NCBI GenBank assembly: GCA_002454975.1 | Contig: DKJZ01000045.1 | Location: forward strand, 1-54,325 | Origin: Hylemonella sp. UBA6679 | Lineage (GTDB): Bacteria > Pseudomonadota > Gammaproteobacteria > Burkholderiales > Burkholderiaceae_C | Reading direction: 5' to 3' | Length of the DNA stretch: 54,325 bases | Part shown: positions 33,027-41,864 of the stretch, in pieces | How positions within the stretch are numbered: position 1 is the first letter of the stretch | Layout of the letters: each line of letters opens with the position of its first letter | Notes under the pieces: model-generated | Databases searched by the model: none | Told to the model about the DNA's origin: nothing | Seen by the model: only the letters and a program-made list of their open reading frames with translations | Translations under genes and position numbers: made by a program

Positions 33027-34304
33027 TCAAGGTGTGGGGCTGTCTGTGGTGAAAACCGTCAAAACACCGGTGTAACCGTACAGGTGGTTGCGGGCAATTT
33101 CACCACCTGCGAAAAACCCAACCAAGGGCACATCGCCCAAAGCACGGCGCACAATTTGCAGCTCAGCGCTCGGGCCACCAAAGTGCGGGCCACCGCGCCC
33201 AGAGCAACTCACATACACCGCACCAGCCATGCGGCGCGCCGGGTGGGGTGCAGCATCAGCCAGGGTTGTATCCAGTGCTTGTGCGGTGGTGAGCGGCAAC
33301 TCTTCGGGCTCAAGCTCTTCGCGAATTTCGGCGCAAATGCGCATCAAGTCTGCGCGCGCGGCTTGCATGTTGCGCTGACAAAACGCCAGCTCGGTACTGT
33401 CCACCACCAGGTCGGCCACTGCCACACCGCGGCGTTGCGGGTCGAGGCCAACGATGTGGCGCACCATCACATCTGGCCCAAAATTCCCGGTGCGCCCAAT
33501 GAAGGCTTGGTCTTGACCATCGACTTTGCCCGTGAGCCCCACCAAGGTGGCGCGCACTTTCTCCAAGGCCTGTTGCGGTTGGTCCAAAGACACGCTCAGG
33601 TCTGCGAGCAACACGTCCAGCGCTGGCTGACCATCCAGCGCCAACACCAAGTTACGGTCAGACGCGGTGATGGTGCGCGACTTGGACACCGGCAAACAGC
33701 CTTGCGTGACCCGAGAAATCAACGGCACACCAGCACCAAAAGCCACGCCGCTCAAGCCTCCATGGAAGACGCCCTTGGACAGCCCTTGGCCACGCATGAA
33801 GCCATCGCCCCCCACGGCAAACTGCACGCTGTCGCCTCGGCTGGCAGACAAGCCACCAAACACATAGCCAGTGTCGGTGCGCTCGGCCATTTCTTCAATC
33901 AGCTCGGCCAAGTCTGGCGTGTGGCCGTCGGCATGGATCAAGGCGGTGTGGGGCTCAAAGCCCAGGCCCAAAGGGGCCACGCCGGAGAACACGCGGTATT
34001 GGTCAGCGGGCACATCGCAGAGCATGACGCTCAGCGCTGGCTCGTCGAAATACTCCACGTTGTTGGCGCACACGCCCACGCCCACCGTGCCTACCCAGTC
34101 GGTGACCTCAGGCACTTCGTTACGAAGATGTTCAAGGATGTCTTGCGCATGCGCGGCGTAGTGGTCGGTGATGTAGATCAGTGCCAAGGTGGGATTGGCC
34201 GCGTAATCGGGCAAGGCCATTTGCGCGCGCAATTGCGCCACCACCAAACCAGCGGCCATGGCCCACTGCGGGTGGGTGGCATGCGCGTGCGGAAACAGTT
34301 TCAT
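33027..34304 (-). CDS. FIST domain-containing sensory protein
   Basis: A 425-residue soluble protein with FIST_N (about residues 30-230: LALIYITDHYAAHAQDILEHL, VGVGVCANNVEYF, FGGLSASRGD) and FIST_C (about 240-400: GPDVMVRHIVGLD, AVYVSCSGRGG, GFFAGGEIARNHLYGYT). FIST domains are proposed small-ligand sensors, often fused to signalling domains; here the domain stands alone, as in many betaproteobacteria. It has no signal peptide. It is upstream of fhs with a 91-base gap containing a hairpin; whether they are co-transcribed is unclear. Confidence 0.87.
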   Translation of the reverse strand: MKLFPHAHATHPQWAMAAGLVVAQLRAQMALPDYAANPTLALIYITDHYAAHAQDILEHLRNEVPEVTDWVGTVGVGVCANNVEYFDEPALSVMLCDVPADQYRVFSGVAPLGLGFEPHTALIHADGHTPDLAELIEEMAERTDTGYVFGGLSASRGDSVQFAVGGDGFMRGQGLSKGVFHGGLSGVAFGAGVPLISRVTQGCLPVSKSRTITASDRNLVLALDGQPALDVLLADLSVSLDQPQQALEKVRATLVGLTGKVDGQDQAFIGRTGNFGPDVMVRHIVGLDPQRRGVAVADLVVDSTELAFCQRNMQAARADLMRICAEIREELEPEELPLTTAQALDTTLADAAPHPARRMAGAVYVSCSGRGGPHFGGPSAELQIVRRALGDVPLVGFFAGGEIARNHLYGYTGVLTVFTTDSPTP

Positions 34305-34311
34305 GAAAAAA

Positions 34312-34947
34312 TCAGGGTTTTCGGCCTGTAGCCCTTTTGGCAGGGGCTTTTTTAGCTACTTTTTTTGTAGCAGATTTGGCGCTGGGCTTGGCTGAAGGTG
34401 CAGCTTGTTTGGTCACTTCTTGCAGCGCATCGGCCGCGATTTGCTGAAACTGTTGGGTCAGTGAGCCCCAGAGCTGCAGCGGATCGACCACGCTGGCAGT
34501 TTTGGCCTGTGCTGGCTTAGGCGCAGCTTTGGCACGGGCCTTGGGAGCCGCAGGCGCCTGGGGCTCAGGCGCTGCGGCTTGCGCAGGTTTGGCCGCTTCG
34601 GCGCGCGCAGGCTGAGCGCTAGTCGCAGGCGCAGCGCCCGCTGAAAAATCGGGGAACTTGAAAGCTTTGGCCATGGCGCTCATGTCCATGTTCATGCCCT
34701 TGAGGGTGGCCAAGGTCATTTTTTGCACCTCCAGCGCCTGGATGGTGGCCTTGAGCGCCGTGGTGTTTTGCTCCAGCCAGAACATCACCGCCTTGAGGTC
34801 GGTGATGCGCTTGTCGAGCTCTTCAGGGTCAAGGGTGGGGGCAACCCAGCTGCTCACGCCCGGCATGGCCGACGCGTTGTTTTTTGAGAGGTTTTGCAAA
34901 AAATCAAAACCCGGCACAAATTTGGCAAAAGGGGCAGCGTCACTCAT
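34312..34947 (-). CDS. PhaM-like polyhydroxyalkanoate granule-associated protein
   Basis: A 211-residue protein matching PhaM of Cupriavidus in layout: an N-terminal FVPGFDFLQNLSKN segment, a conserved helical part with WVAPTLDPEELDKRI and DLKAVMFWLEQN, an Ala/Pro/Lys-rich linker, and a C-terminus rich in Lys and Ala (TKKVAKKAPAKRA), like histone H1. PhaM binds PHB granules, activates PhaC and ties granules to the nucleoid. ATG 34947 has AAGGAG at good spacing. It ends 8 bases before... the neighbouring FIST gene start, so they may be co-transcribed. The low-complexity tail makes exact length comparison unreliable. Confidence 0.87.
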   Translation of the reverse strand: MSDAAPFAKFVPGFDFLQNLSKNNASAMPGVSSWVAPTLDPEELDKRITDLKAVMFWLEQNTTALKATIQALEVQKMTLATLKGMNMDMSAMAKAFKFPDFSAGAAPATSAQPARAEAAKPAQAAAPEPQAPAAPKARAKAAPKPAQAKTASVVDPLQLWGSLTQQFQQIAADALQEVTKQAAPSAKPSAKSATKKVAKKAPAKRATGRKP

Positions 34948-35007
34948 GGTCACTCCTTGGGGCGTTGACCCAAGCTTAACGCAAGCAAGCGCTCAAACGC
35001 GGTGACT

Positions 35008-36000
35008 TTACTCAACCTTGCCGATGCGCTGCACCACCGCCGCCATGGTTTTGGCGTCTTGCTGCACGAAGCGCTCAAACTCGGGGGCATCCAAATACTG
35101 AAAGCTGCTGCCCGCTGCGGCCAGTGAGGCGCGCGCGCGCGCATCTTCGCTGGCGGCTTTGGCGGCTTGGCGCAGCTTGGTGACCACCGGCTCAGGCGTA
35201 CCGGCCGGCACAAACAAGCCCGACCACTGAGAGAAGGTGATGGGCAAGCCCAGCTCTTTGAGGCTGGGCACCTCGGGCAAGGCGCTCAAGCGGCCTTCAC
35301 CCCAATGTGCCAGCGCACGCAATTTGCCTGCGCGAATTTGCTGCACAACGCTCGAAGGGCCGGTGGACAAAGCATCCACCTGTCCTGAGAGCAGCGCCAA
35401 CACAGCTGGGCCGGCGCCGGTGTAGGGCACGTGCAGCATGAAGGTGTTGGTGCCCGCTTTGAGCTGCTCCATGGGCACATGCATGGTGCCGTAGTTGCCC
35501 GACGAGCCGAAGGTCAGCGCGCCGGGGTTGGCCTTGGCGTGGGCCATGAAGTCTGCAAAGGTTTTCCAGGGGCTTTCTGCACGCACCACCAACACCGTGG
35601 GGTCGGCCGTGAAACGGGCCACAGGCTTGAGCTGGTCCAAGGTGAACATGGGCGAGCGCTTGAGCACCTTGTCCGCCTCAGGCAGCACCACCACCGATGA
35701 CAAAGCCATCAGCAGGTTGTAACCATCCGCGCGCGACTTGGCCACTTGCGCCATGCCGATACCGCCACCCGCGCCACCCTTGTTTTCCACCACCATCGAC
35801 TGCTTGAGCGCGCGGCCCATGGCCTCGGCCACCGGACGGCCCACCGTATCGGCCACGCCGCCAGGCGGGAAAGGCACCAGCATGGTGACGGGGCGCGCGG
35901 GGTAATCTTCTTGGGCGAAGGCCAACCAGGGCGCAGCACCCAGCGTCAGACCGGCCGCTTGGGCAGCCGTTAAAAAGTGGCGACGGGACAGTTCACGCAT
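35008..36000 (-). CDS. Bug-family (TTT) substrate-binding protein with Tat-like signal
   Basis: A 330-residue periplasmic receptor related to the one at 2134-3120. The signal has a twin-arginine motif (LSRRHFLTAAQAAG), so export may be by Tat. Family blocks are YPARPVTMLVPFPPGGVADT, VENKGGAGGGIGMAQVA and HVPYTGAGPAVLALLSGQVDA (shortened when quoted elsewhere). It lies 24 bases after a fumarylacetoacetase-family hydrolase gene on the same strand. This suggests the ligand is an organic acid or aromatic intermediate handled by that enzyme. Confidence 0.87.
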   Translation of the reverse strand: MRELSRRHFLTAAQAAGLTLGAAPWLAFAQEDYPARPVTMLVPFPPGGVADTVGRPVAEAMGRALKQSMVVENKGGAGGGIGMAQVAKSRADGYNLLMALSSVVVLPEADKVLKRSPMFTLDQLKPVARFTADPTVLVVRAESPWKTFADFMAHAKANPGALTFGSSGNYGTMHVPMEQLKAGTNTFMLHVPYTGAGPAVLALLSGQVDALSTGPSSVVQQIRAGKLRALAHWGEGRLSALPEVPSLKELGLPITFSQWSGLFVPAGTPEPVVTKLRQAAKAASEDARARASLAAAGSSFQYLDAPEFERFVQQDAKTMAAVVQRIGKVE

Positions 36001-36024
36001 GGCAGCTCCTAGGGGTCAGGAAAA

Positions 36025-36903
36025 TCAGATCTCTTCAACCGGGTTGTTCAACTCGCCCAGACCGGAAATGGCGATGCGCACCACATCACCCTGGCGCAAG
36101 AATTTGGGCGGGTTGAAACCCACGCCCACACCCACCGAGGTGCCCGTGGCAATGATGTCGCCGGGCAGCAAAGTCATGCCCATGGACATGGTTTCGATCA
36201 GGGTGGGCACATCAAAAATGAGTTGCGAGATGTGGGCGTTTTGGCGCTGTTCGCCGTTGACCCAGGTCTGCATGGTCATGTCGGTGGGGGCCTCGTCGCG
36301 CGAGGTCATCCAGGGACCCAGCGGGCAGAAACCGTCGAGCGATTTACCCAAGAACCACTGCGCGTGGTTTTTTTGCATGTCGCGGGCGGTCACGTCGTTG
36401 AGGGCCACAAAGCCCCACACATGGTTCATGGCCTGGGCCTTGCTCACGCCTTTGCAAACCGAGCCGATCACCACACCAATTTCACCTTCGTAGTCCACCG
36501 AGCTGGTTTGCTTGGGGTTAAAGCGGATCGGGTCGGTCGGGCCAGACAGGGTGTGGGTGGCCTTGGTGAAGATTTGCGGGTAAGCCGGAATGGCCGAGGC
36601 ACCCGAGGTGGCGTTGAAGCCAGACTTGTCGAACTCCAAGGCGTGCTCGTGGTAGTTCTTGCCCACGGCAAAGGGGTTACGCAAAAAAGCGGTCAGGGGC
36701 GAGAGGAATTTCACCGAGCCCATGGGCACGCGCTGCGTGACCGCCGCTTGCACGGTGGCTGCAGGGATGTTGTTCTGGACGATGTTGAGAACAGGGTTGG
36801 CGTGGGCAGCCAACTCACCACCCACCAGGGCGACTTCTTGGGCCGCCTCATCCACCAAAGCCAGATGTGTGGCACCCGCCACTTGTACACGTGCGATTTT
36901 CAT
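36025..36903 (-). CDS. Fumarylacetoacetate hydrolase-family protein
   Basis: A 292-residue enzyme of the FAH superfamily (C-C bond hydrolases, decarboxylases and hydratases of dicarbonyl compounds). It has VGKNYHEHALEF, the metal-binding SVDYEGEIGVVIG, ALNDVTARDMQ, and the C-terminal PGDIIATGTSVGVGVGF. The metal ligands (Glu in DYEGE and downstream Asp) are present, so it should be active. Substrate is unknown. It is co-oriented with the Bug receptor 24 bases downstream, forming a likely two-gene uptake/catabolism unit. Confidence 0.9.
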   Translation of the reverse strand: MKIARVQVAGATHLALVDEAAQEVALVGGELAAHANPVLNIVQNNIPAATVQAAVTQRVPMGSVKFLSPLTAFLRNPFAVGKNYHEHALEFDKSGFNATSGASAIPAYPQIFTKATHTLSGPTDPIRFNPKQTSSVDYEGEIGVVIGSVCKGVSKAQAMNHVWGFVALNDVTARDMQKNHAQWFLGKSLDGFCPLGPWMTSRDEAPTDMTMQTWVNGEQRQNAHISQLIFDVPTLIETMSMGMTLLPGDIIATGTSVGVGVGFNPPKFLRQGDVVRIAISGLGELNNPVEEI

Positions 36904-36982
36904 GGGAACTCCAAAACTAAACTGTTCTGGAGTGTAGGTGCCACACCCTGGCTGGGAGGTGCGTAGCTCTACTTAGCCAGAC

Positions 36983-37456
36983 TCAATGCTTGTGGTGCTG
37001 GTGGTCCATGGCTGGGGCGCTGGCGCCCGGTGCGCGGATGGCAATGGGCAGGGCCATGTCCACCTTGCTTTGTACACCTTTGGCGTCTTTGAACACCAAG
37101 GTCAGCGGCACCGTGGTGTCTTTGAGCAAGGGGGTTTTCAAATCCATCAGCATGACGTGGTAGCCGCCGGGCTTGAGCTCCACGGTTTGGCCGGCGGGCA
37201 AGTCCAGCGCGCTCACTGCGCGCATGCGCATCACACTGCCCTCCATTTTCATTTCATGAACCTCAGCCACACCGGCCACCGGCGAGGACACCGACAGCAG
37301 TTGCAGCTTTTCTTTGGCGGTGATTTTCATGAAGGCACCGGTGGCCTGCTGGCCCTGCACCGAGGGACGCGCCCAAGCGTCTTTGACCTCAACGTTTTGG
37401 GCGTGTGCCAAACCCAGAGCAAACATGAGGGCTGAGAGGGTGAAGATGTTTTTCAT
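36983..37456 (-). CDS. PCu(A)C family periplasmic copper chaperone
   Basis: A 157-residue exported protein. The signal peptide (MKNIFTLSALMFALGLAHA) is followed by VEVKDAWARPSVQGQQATGA, the copper ligands in VHEMKMEGSVMRMR and the second His-x-Met set in GGYHVMLMDLK, matching the H(M)x10Mx21HxM pattern of PCuAC. The C-terminus DHQHHKH adds a further metal-binding tail. Such proteins deliver Cu(I) to cytochrome oxidase or store copper. It is the last gene of the copper-type operon, 15 bases after the YcnI-like gene. TTG 37462 is an alternative start. Confidence 0.92.
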   Translation of the reverse strand: MKNIFTLSALMFALGLAHAQNVEVKDAWARPSVQGQQATGAFMKITAKEKLQLLSVSSPVAGVAEVHEMKMEGSVMRMRAVSALDLPAGQTVELKPGGYHVMLMDLKTPLLKDTTVPLTLVFKDAKGVQSKVDMALPIAIRAPGASAPAMDHQHHKH

Positions 37457-37471
37457 GGTCAATTTTGGTGG

Positions 37472-38029
37472 TCAGTGGTGGTGAACAGCGTTGGAAGGAA
37501 TCACGTCGAGCAAAGCAGCGGGCGCTTTCATGCCTTTGGTACTGGTGCCGGTCGTAGGCACCTCAGCCCAATCGGTGGCACCTTGGTCGCAAGTTTGCAG
37601 CACCTTGAACCACATGGCGCCGCCCTGCACCGCCAGCTGCCCGCGCAGCACGAACTCATCGTACCAAGCATCGGGCAAAGCGTGTTCGGGTGAGGTGGCG
37701 GTCCAGGTGATTTCCACCACGTCATCGGTGATGGTTTTGCCGTGGCTCACATAGGGCTTAGCCAGTTTTTCGCTTCGCACACTCAACTTCCAACCAGCTT
37801 TGGGCATGGGCTTGGCGCCTCGAAACCCTGCAGGCAAGGTCACGCGGATGCCAGTGGTGGGCCGCCCATCGCAGCCATGGCCCACACGAAACGCGGCGCG
37901 GTAGGAGGTGTTGGCCAAAGCCACGGGCTCGGCCAGCACCACATGGGCTTGCGCTGCTGCGCTCAAACAGCTCAAGGCCAGGGTGATGATGTGTTTCATA
38001 CGCGGGTGTTTCATCTGGGTGTCTTTCAT
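37472..38029 (-). CDS. YcnI-like DUF1775 copper-binding protein
   Basis: A 185-residue exported protein of the YcnI/DUF1775 family. After the signal the mature protein begins AHVVLAEPVALANTSYRA, placing a histidine at the new N-terminus; in YcnI this His forms a monohistidine brace for Cu(II). Other family features are VGHGCDGRPTTGIRVTLP and WYDEFVLRGQL. Three in-frame ATGs (38029, 38014, 37999) are possible; the first abuts the receptor stop codon (TGA ATG), and the last gives the cleanest signal peptide. It sits between a TonB receptor and a PCuAC gene, which supports copper. Confidence 0.87.
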   Translation of the reverse strand: MKDTQMKHPRMKHIITLALSCLSAAAQAHVVLAEPVALANTSYRAAFRVGHGCDGRPTTGIRVTLPAGFRGAKPMPKAGWKLSVRSEKLAKPYVSHGKTITDDVVEITWTATSPEHALPDAWYDEFVLRGQLAVQGGAMWFKVLQTCDQGATDWAEVPTTGTSTKGMKAPAALLDVIPSNAVHHH

Positions 38030-40420
38030 TCAATGGGTGTATTTCAGCTCAAAGGTGTAGTTGCGCTGCGGGTAGGGGTGGAAGTTCCAGTATTGGTAGT
38101 TGTTGAGGTTGTCGATGGCAAATGAGGCGGTCCAGTGCTTGTCCACCTTGTAACGCGCGCGGATGTCGGTGGTGAAGTACTCGCTCACACCCATGTAGGT
38201 GAACGGGTTGGTGTCGGCGTTGTTGAGCGTGCGAAACTGCGGACCGCTGTAACGCGCGCCCATGGCCACGTTCCAACGCTCGTCCACCTTGTAATTGGCC
38301 AATGCACTGGCGCGCCAAGTGGGGATGTTGGGTTGCATCTTGCCGACGGTGTCGCCTGCAGTCCAGACAAAGCCGGTGTTGTCGACGATTTTCGACTCGG
38401 CATAGGTGATGCTGCCCCACAGGTCCAAGCCGCGGGTGAACACATCAAAACCGCTGTAGGCCAGCTCCAAACCTTTGGTCAAGATGCGGTCCACGTTTTG
38501 TACGCGCGTGATGTTGGCGCCAGCGGTCGCATCAAATACCTGCTGGCTGTAAATCGAGTCTTTGGTTTCTTCGGCGAAAAAGGTCAAACGCAGCAAGCCT
38601 TTGCCCGTGTCTTTTTCCATCGAAAGCTCCGTGGTCCAAGATTTTTCTGGCTTGAGCTTGGGGTCGTTGATGTACTGCGAGTTGGTGGTGGATGTTGCGC
38701 CATACAACTCACTCAGGGTGGGCATGCGCACCGCACGACCCAGGGACGCCTTCAGTACCGTATCGTCACGCCATTGGTTCGAAATGGCTGCTTTGGGAGA
38801 GAGGTAAAACTCTTCCCTTCGCTCAAACGATTGAGCTGAAGAAGCGCTGAAGTCTGTGCGCCCATCAAACGCCGACCACTGTTCAGCACGAACACCCATG
38901 ACAGATTTCCACTGAGGTGCAAACGACCAGGTGTCTTGCGCGTACGTGCTAAAGAGCTGCGTCTTGCCACCAATTTGACTGGACAGTGTGGTCGGCGCGC
39001 CGCTGATCCAATTGCTCGCGTTCATCACCTGGTATTTGAGCTGCCCGTTGTCCAGCTGCACGCCCATGTCCACCACGTGCGCGCCTTTGGCCGCTTCAGG
39101 GCGCCAAATACCTTTCAAAGCCATGGTGTTCCAACCCGAACCCTGCCCGCTGGCGATGGTGCCGGCGCCGCCTACGGCGGGTGTTGTGTTGGTCGTGCCA
39201 TTGGCGCGCTTTTCATCCTTGACGTAGTCATACAGACTGGCTGCCAGTTCCCAATCCCACACGCCTTGGGTGTTGGTCTTGAGTGACAAACCGTGCATCG
39301 CATGCAGCAATTGCTCGTTGTTGAAGGCGAAGTCACCCCCGCGAACACTTTGGTTATTGTTGTTGAGGGATGCGTCGTACTGCCGTCCATCAATCACCAC
39401 GTTGCCTGAGTAGACAGCATGCCCTGCGCTGTTACGCAAGTAGGAGTTCGGTCGGCCCTCGGACGTGTTTTGCCAAAGAGCCAGTTGGTAGGTGGCCTTC
39501 ATGGTCGAAGTCACGTCATACGCCAGCTTGAGTTTGGTTTGGTCTTGAATGGTGTGGTATTGCGTGCCCGTGCCGATGATGTAGGTGGGCAAGCCATTCA
39601 CGTTGCGGTCGGCAACCCAGCCGGTCACCACGGTGCCATTCGTAGGTGCCACAGAATTGGCCACCAGCTGACCAGTGGAGCCGATGCTGTTGGGTGTACG
39701 GGTGGTGAAGGTCAAAGGCTGGCCATTGCTGTCGGTGCGTGAGCCTGCCAAAAACCAAGACCAGTCGCCACTCTTGCTACCCAAAGTGAACGCGCCTTGG
39801 CTGCCGCCATAGGTCTCGTTGGTGTTGTACATCGAGAAGGGCTGGATGTTGTGTTGCAGCTTGACCGTGGCTTGAAACGCTTTGGGCATGCGCGTCACAT
39901 AGTCCACCACCGCACCCACCGAGTTGCCGGGGTAGGCGGCCGAGAAGGGGCCATACATCACATCGACCCGCTCGATTTCTTCGGGGCTGACCATGTTCCA
40001 GCGCGGTGCGTAGCTCAGCGTGCTCACGCCTGAGCCCAGCAGGTTCGACAAGGGAATGCCATCGGCAAACACCATGGAGCGCGGGCTGTTGCTGGTGCCC
40101 GAGGCCCGGCTGGAAAGCATGGCGTGGTTGTAGTCCCCGATGTAGCGTTTGCGCACCAAGAGGCTGGGGAAGTAACGCAACGCGTCTTCGCTGTCATAGG
40201 CCGCCACGGTGTTGTCGATCTGCTCGCGCGTCACACCTTCGATGGTGGTGGGGATGTGGGTGGGCAAGGAGGTGGGTTGGCCGCTGCTGACGGTCACCAC
40301 GCCCAGCGATTTCACAGGGGCTTGGGAGGTTGGTTTGGCAGGCTCAGCCGTTTGAGCCGCCACTTGAAAACTGATGGGGTAAGCCATGGCCAAGGCCACG
40401 GCAAGGGTAGATGGACGCAT
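38030..40420 (-). CDS. TonB-dependent outer-membrane receptor, probably for copper or a copper complex
   Basis: A 796-residue receptor with signal peptide, plug domain (EGVTREQIDNTVAAYDSEDAL, YPGNSVGAVVDYVTRMP) and a 22-strand barrel ending FELKYTH with the terminal aromatic pattern RNYTFELKYTH. No clear extended TonB box was picked out, though VVTVSSG near residue 42 is a candidate. The downstream YcnI-like and PCuAC-like genes and the upstream DUF2946 gene make copper the best guess for the ligand; this is context only. The 104-base leader contains a strong hairpin (40451-40479). Confidence 0.93.
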   Translation of the reverse strand: MRPSTLAVALAMAYPISFQVAAQTAEPAKPTSQAPVKSLGVVTVSSGQPTSLPTHIPTTIEGVTREQIDNTVAAYDSEDALRYFPSLLVRKRYIGDYNHAMLSSRASGTSNSPRSMVFADGIPLSNLLGSGVSTLSYAPRWNMVSPEEIERVDVMYGPFSAAYPGNSVGAVVDYVTRMPKAFQATVKLQHNIQPFSMYNTNETYGGSQGAFTLGSKSGDWSWFLAGSRTDSNGQPLTFTTRTPNSIGSTGQLVANSVAPTNGTVVTGWVADRNVNGLPTYIIGTGTQYHTIQDQTKLKLAYDVTSTMKATYQLALWQNTSEGRPNSYLRNSAGHAVYSGNVVIDGRQYDASLNNNNQSVRGGDFAFNNEQLLHAMHGLSLKTNTQGVWDWELAASLYDYVKDEKRANGTTNTTPAVGGAGTIASGQGSGWNTMALKGIWRPEAAKGAHVVDMGVQLDNGQLKYQVMNASNWISGAPTTLSSQIGGKTQLFSTYAQDTWSFAPQWKSVMGVRAEQWSAFDGRTDFSASSAQSFERREEFYLSPKAAISNQWRDDTVLKASLGRAVRMPTLSELYGATSTTNSQYINDPKLKPEKSWTTELSMEKDTGKGLLRLTFFAEETKDSIYSQQVFDATAGANITRVQNVDRILTKGLELAYSGFDVFTRGLDLWGSITYAESKIVDNTGFVWTAGDTVGKMQPNIPTWRASALANYKVDERWNVAMGARYSGPQFRTLNNADTNPFTYMGVSEYFTTDIRARYKVDKHWTASFAIDNLNNYQYWNFHPYPQRNYTFELKYTH

Positions 40421-40450
40421 GAAAATTTCTGAAAAAACAAATAAATCACA

Positions 40451-40479
40451 GCCCAGGCCACGGCTGGCGTGGCTTGGGC
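40451..40479 (-). terminator. Hairpin between the DUF2946 gene and the TonB receptor gene
   Basis: Arms 40451-40462 and 40468-40479 form a 12-bp stem (one G-U pair) with a 5-base loop. Reading on the minus strand the stem is followed by a T-rich run (40421-40450), as in an intrinsic terminator. It lies inside the operon, after the DUF2946 stop and before the receptor start, so it may act as an attenuator. A small second hairpin (GTCACC 40495 with GGTGAC 40505) lies just upstream of it. Confidence 0.55.
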
Positions 40480-40524
40480 GCTATCAATTCAGGAGTCACC
40501 AAACGGTGACAGGCTGACGTTTTT

Positions 40525-40923
40525 TCAGAGTGCAGGTGGGCCGCGTGGCGGCAAGGGGGCGGCTGTGCGTGCCGCAATGTGCGCTGCAGGCAAAGGCTGC
40601 AGAGCGTAGGACAGGGCCAGCTGAACTTGGGGCATGTCCAGGGTCAACGGGGGCGGGGCAGCGACCACGCCGCACAAAGGGCAGTCCAAGCTGGTGTGGA
40701 GCTTGCCCTGAAGGTGGCTTTGCAGCTGGGGGTCGTGCAAGTCCAGGGCCTGCTGGCTGCCATCCAAGGTGGTCACCAGCATTTTCATGCTGCCCATGCC
40801 GGTACACAGCAGCTCAAAACCCTGAGGCTTGATGAGTGGCGAAGCCACAGCCAACCCCACCGACGCGACAAACCACACCAAGAGCAACTTGGTGAGGAAG
40901 TGAGCGCGACGCAAAAAGTCCAT
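40525..40923 (-). CDS. DUF2946 family protein, possible CruR-like copper-sensing upstream ORF
   Basis: A 132-residue protein with an N-terminal hydrophobic segment (FLTKLLLVWFVASVGLAVA), Cys40 followed by TGMGSMKM, a CxxC motif (Cys 81 and 84 in DCPLCGV) and a proline-rich C-terminus ending PPRGPPAL. DUF2946 proteins commonly precede copper-related TonB receptor genes. In Bordetella pertussis a DUF2946 upstream ORF, CruR, is reported to control its receptor gene in response to copper through its own translation. The CxxC, the stall-prone Pro end and the downstream hairpin fit that picture here. The protein might instead simply bind copper in the periplasm. Confidence 0.78.
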   Translation of the reverse strand: MDFLRRAHFLTKLLLVWFVASVGLAVASPLIKPQGFELLCTGMGSMKMLVTTLDGSQQALDLHDPQLQSHLQGKLHTSLDCPLCGVVAAPPPLTLDMPQVQLALSYALQPLPAAHIAARTAAPLPPRGPPAL

Positions 40924-40946
40924 GCCGTGATTATCTCAAAGCCTGG

Positions 40947-41744
40947 TCATTCAAATTTGGGTGCGCGTTTGCCCTGCAACGAGGCCACGCCCTCGCGCAC
41001 ATCGGGGCCGGCAAAGCCCATGAACTCCAGGGCCAGCGAGGTGTCAAAGGTCGGACCGGCTTGGCGCAGCCAGTTGTTCAAGGCGTACTTGGTCCAGCGG
41101 ATGGCGGTTTGGCTGCCCGTGGCCAGACGGTCGGCCACCTCGTAGGCTTTATTCAACAGCTCGGCCTCGTCCACCACCAGCGAGACCAAGCCAATGTCGT
41201 GCGCTTCTTGGCCGCTCAAGGGCTCGCACAACATCAAGTGGTATTTGGCCTTGGCCATGCTGCACAACAGCGGCCAGACCATGGCGGCGTGGTCGCCCGC
41301 AGCCACGCCCAGGCGGGTGTGGCCATCGACAATCTTGGCGGTTTTGCTGGCAATCGAGATGTCGGCCAGCAAACCAGCCACCAGCCCCGCCCCCACAGCC
41401 GGGCCGTGCATGGCGCTGACAATGGGTGTGTCGCAATTCACGATGTTGTAGACCAAATCGCGCGCCTCGCGCCACACGCGTGTGCGCACTGCAAAGTCAG
41501 TGCTCATGTCTTGCACCAGGCCCAAATCGCCGCCACCAGAAAATCCCAAACCTTCGCCACGCAGCACGGCCACGCGCACCGACGCGTCACGCCCCACATC
41601 GCGCCAGATTTCGGTAAGCTCGCGGTGGCCGTTGTGGTCGGCGGTGGGCAGCTTGCCGTTGAGCGCACGCATTTGAATGTCGAGCACGCTGTTGTTGGGG
41701 CCGCGGCGTGTGATGGCCAGGGTTGTGTAATGGTCGTAGTTCAT
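40947..41744 (-). CDS. Enoyl-CoA hydratase/isomerase family protein
   Basis: A 265-residue crotonase-fold enzyme. The oxyanion-hole segments are LGFSGGGDLGLVQDM and MHGPAVGAGLVAGLLADI; AKIVDGHTRLGVAAGDHAA follows. Positions equivalent to the two hydratase glutamates are not both obvious, so hydratase, isomerase or hydrolase activity cannot be separated. ATG 41744 matches the family start; an open frame continues about 330 bases upstream but has no family residues. It is divergent from the DksA-like gene with a 120-base gap. Confidence 0.87.
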   Translation of the reverse strand: MNYDHYTTLAITRRGPNNSVLDIQMRALNGKLPTADHNGHRELTEIWRDVGRDASVRVAVLRGEGLGFSGGGDLGLVQDMSTDFAVRTRVWREARDLVYNIVNCDTPIVSAMHGPAVGAGLVAGLLADISIASKTAKIVDGHTRLGVAAGDHAAMVWPLLCSMAKAKYHLMLCEPLSGQEAHDIGLVSLVVDEAELLNKAYEVADRLATGSQTAIRWTKYALNNWLRQAGPTFDTSLALEFMGFAGPDVREGVASLQGKRAPKFE

Positions 41745-41864
41745 GGGGTCTCCAAACGTGCTGTCGATGAAACGTGTGTGCAATGCAGCAACCCATACAT
41801 TTTGACGCCAATCAACCCCAAGTTTGAGACCAGCTTGCAAGATCGCTCTCTCAGGAGAACCACC

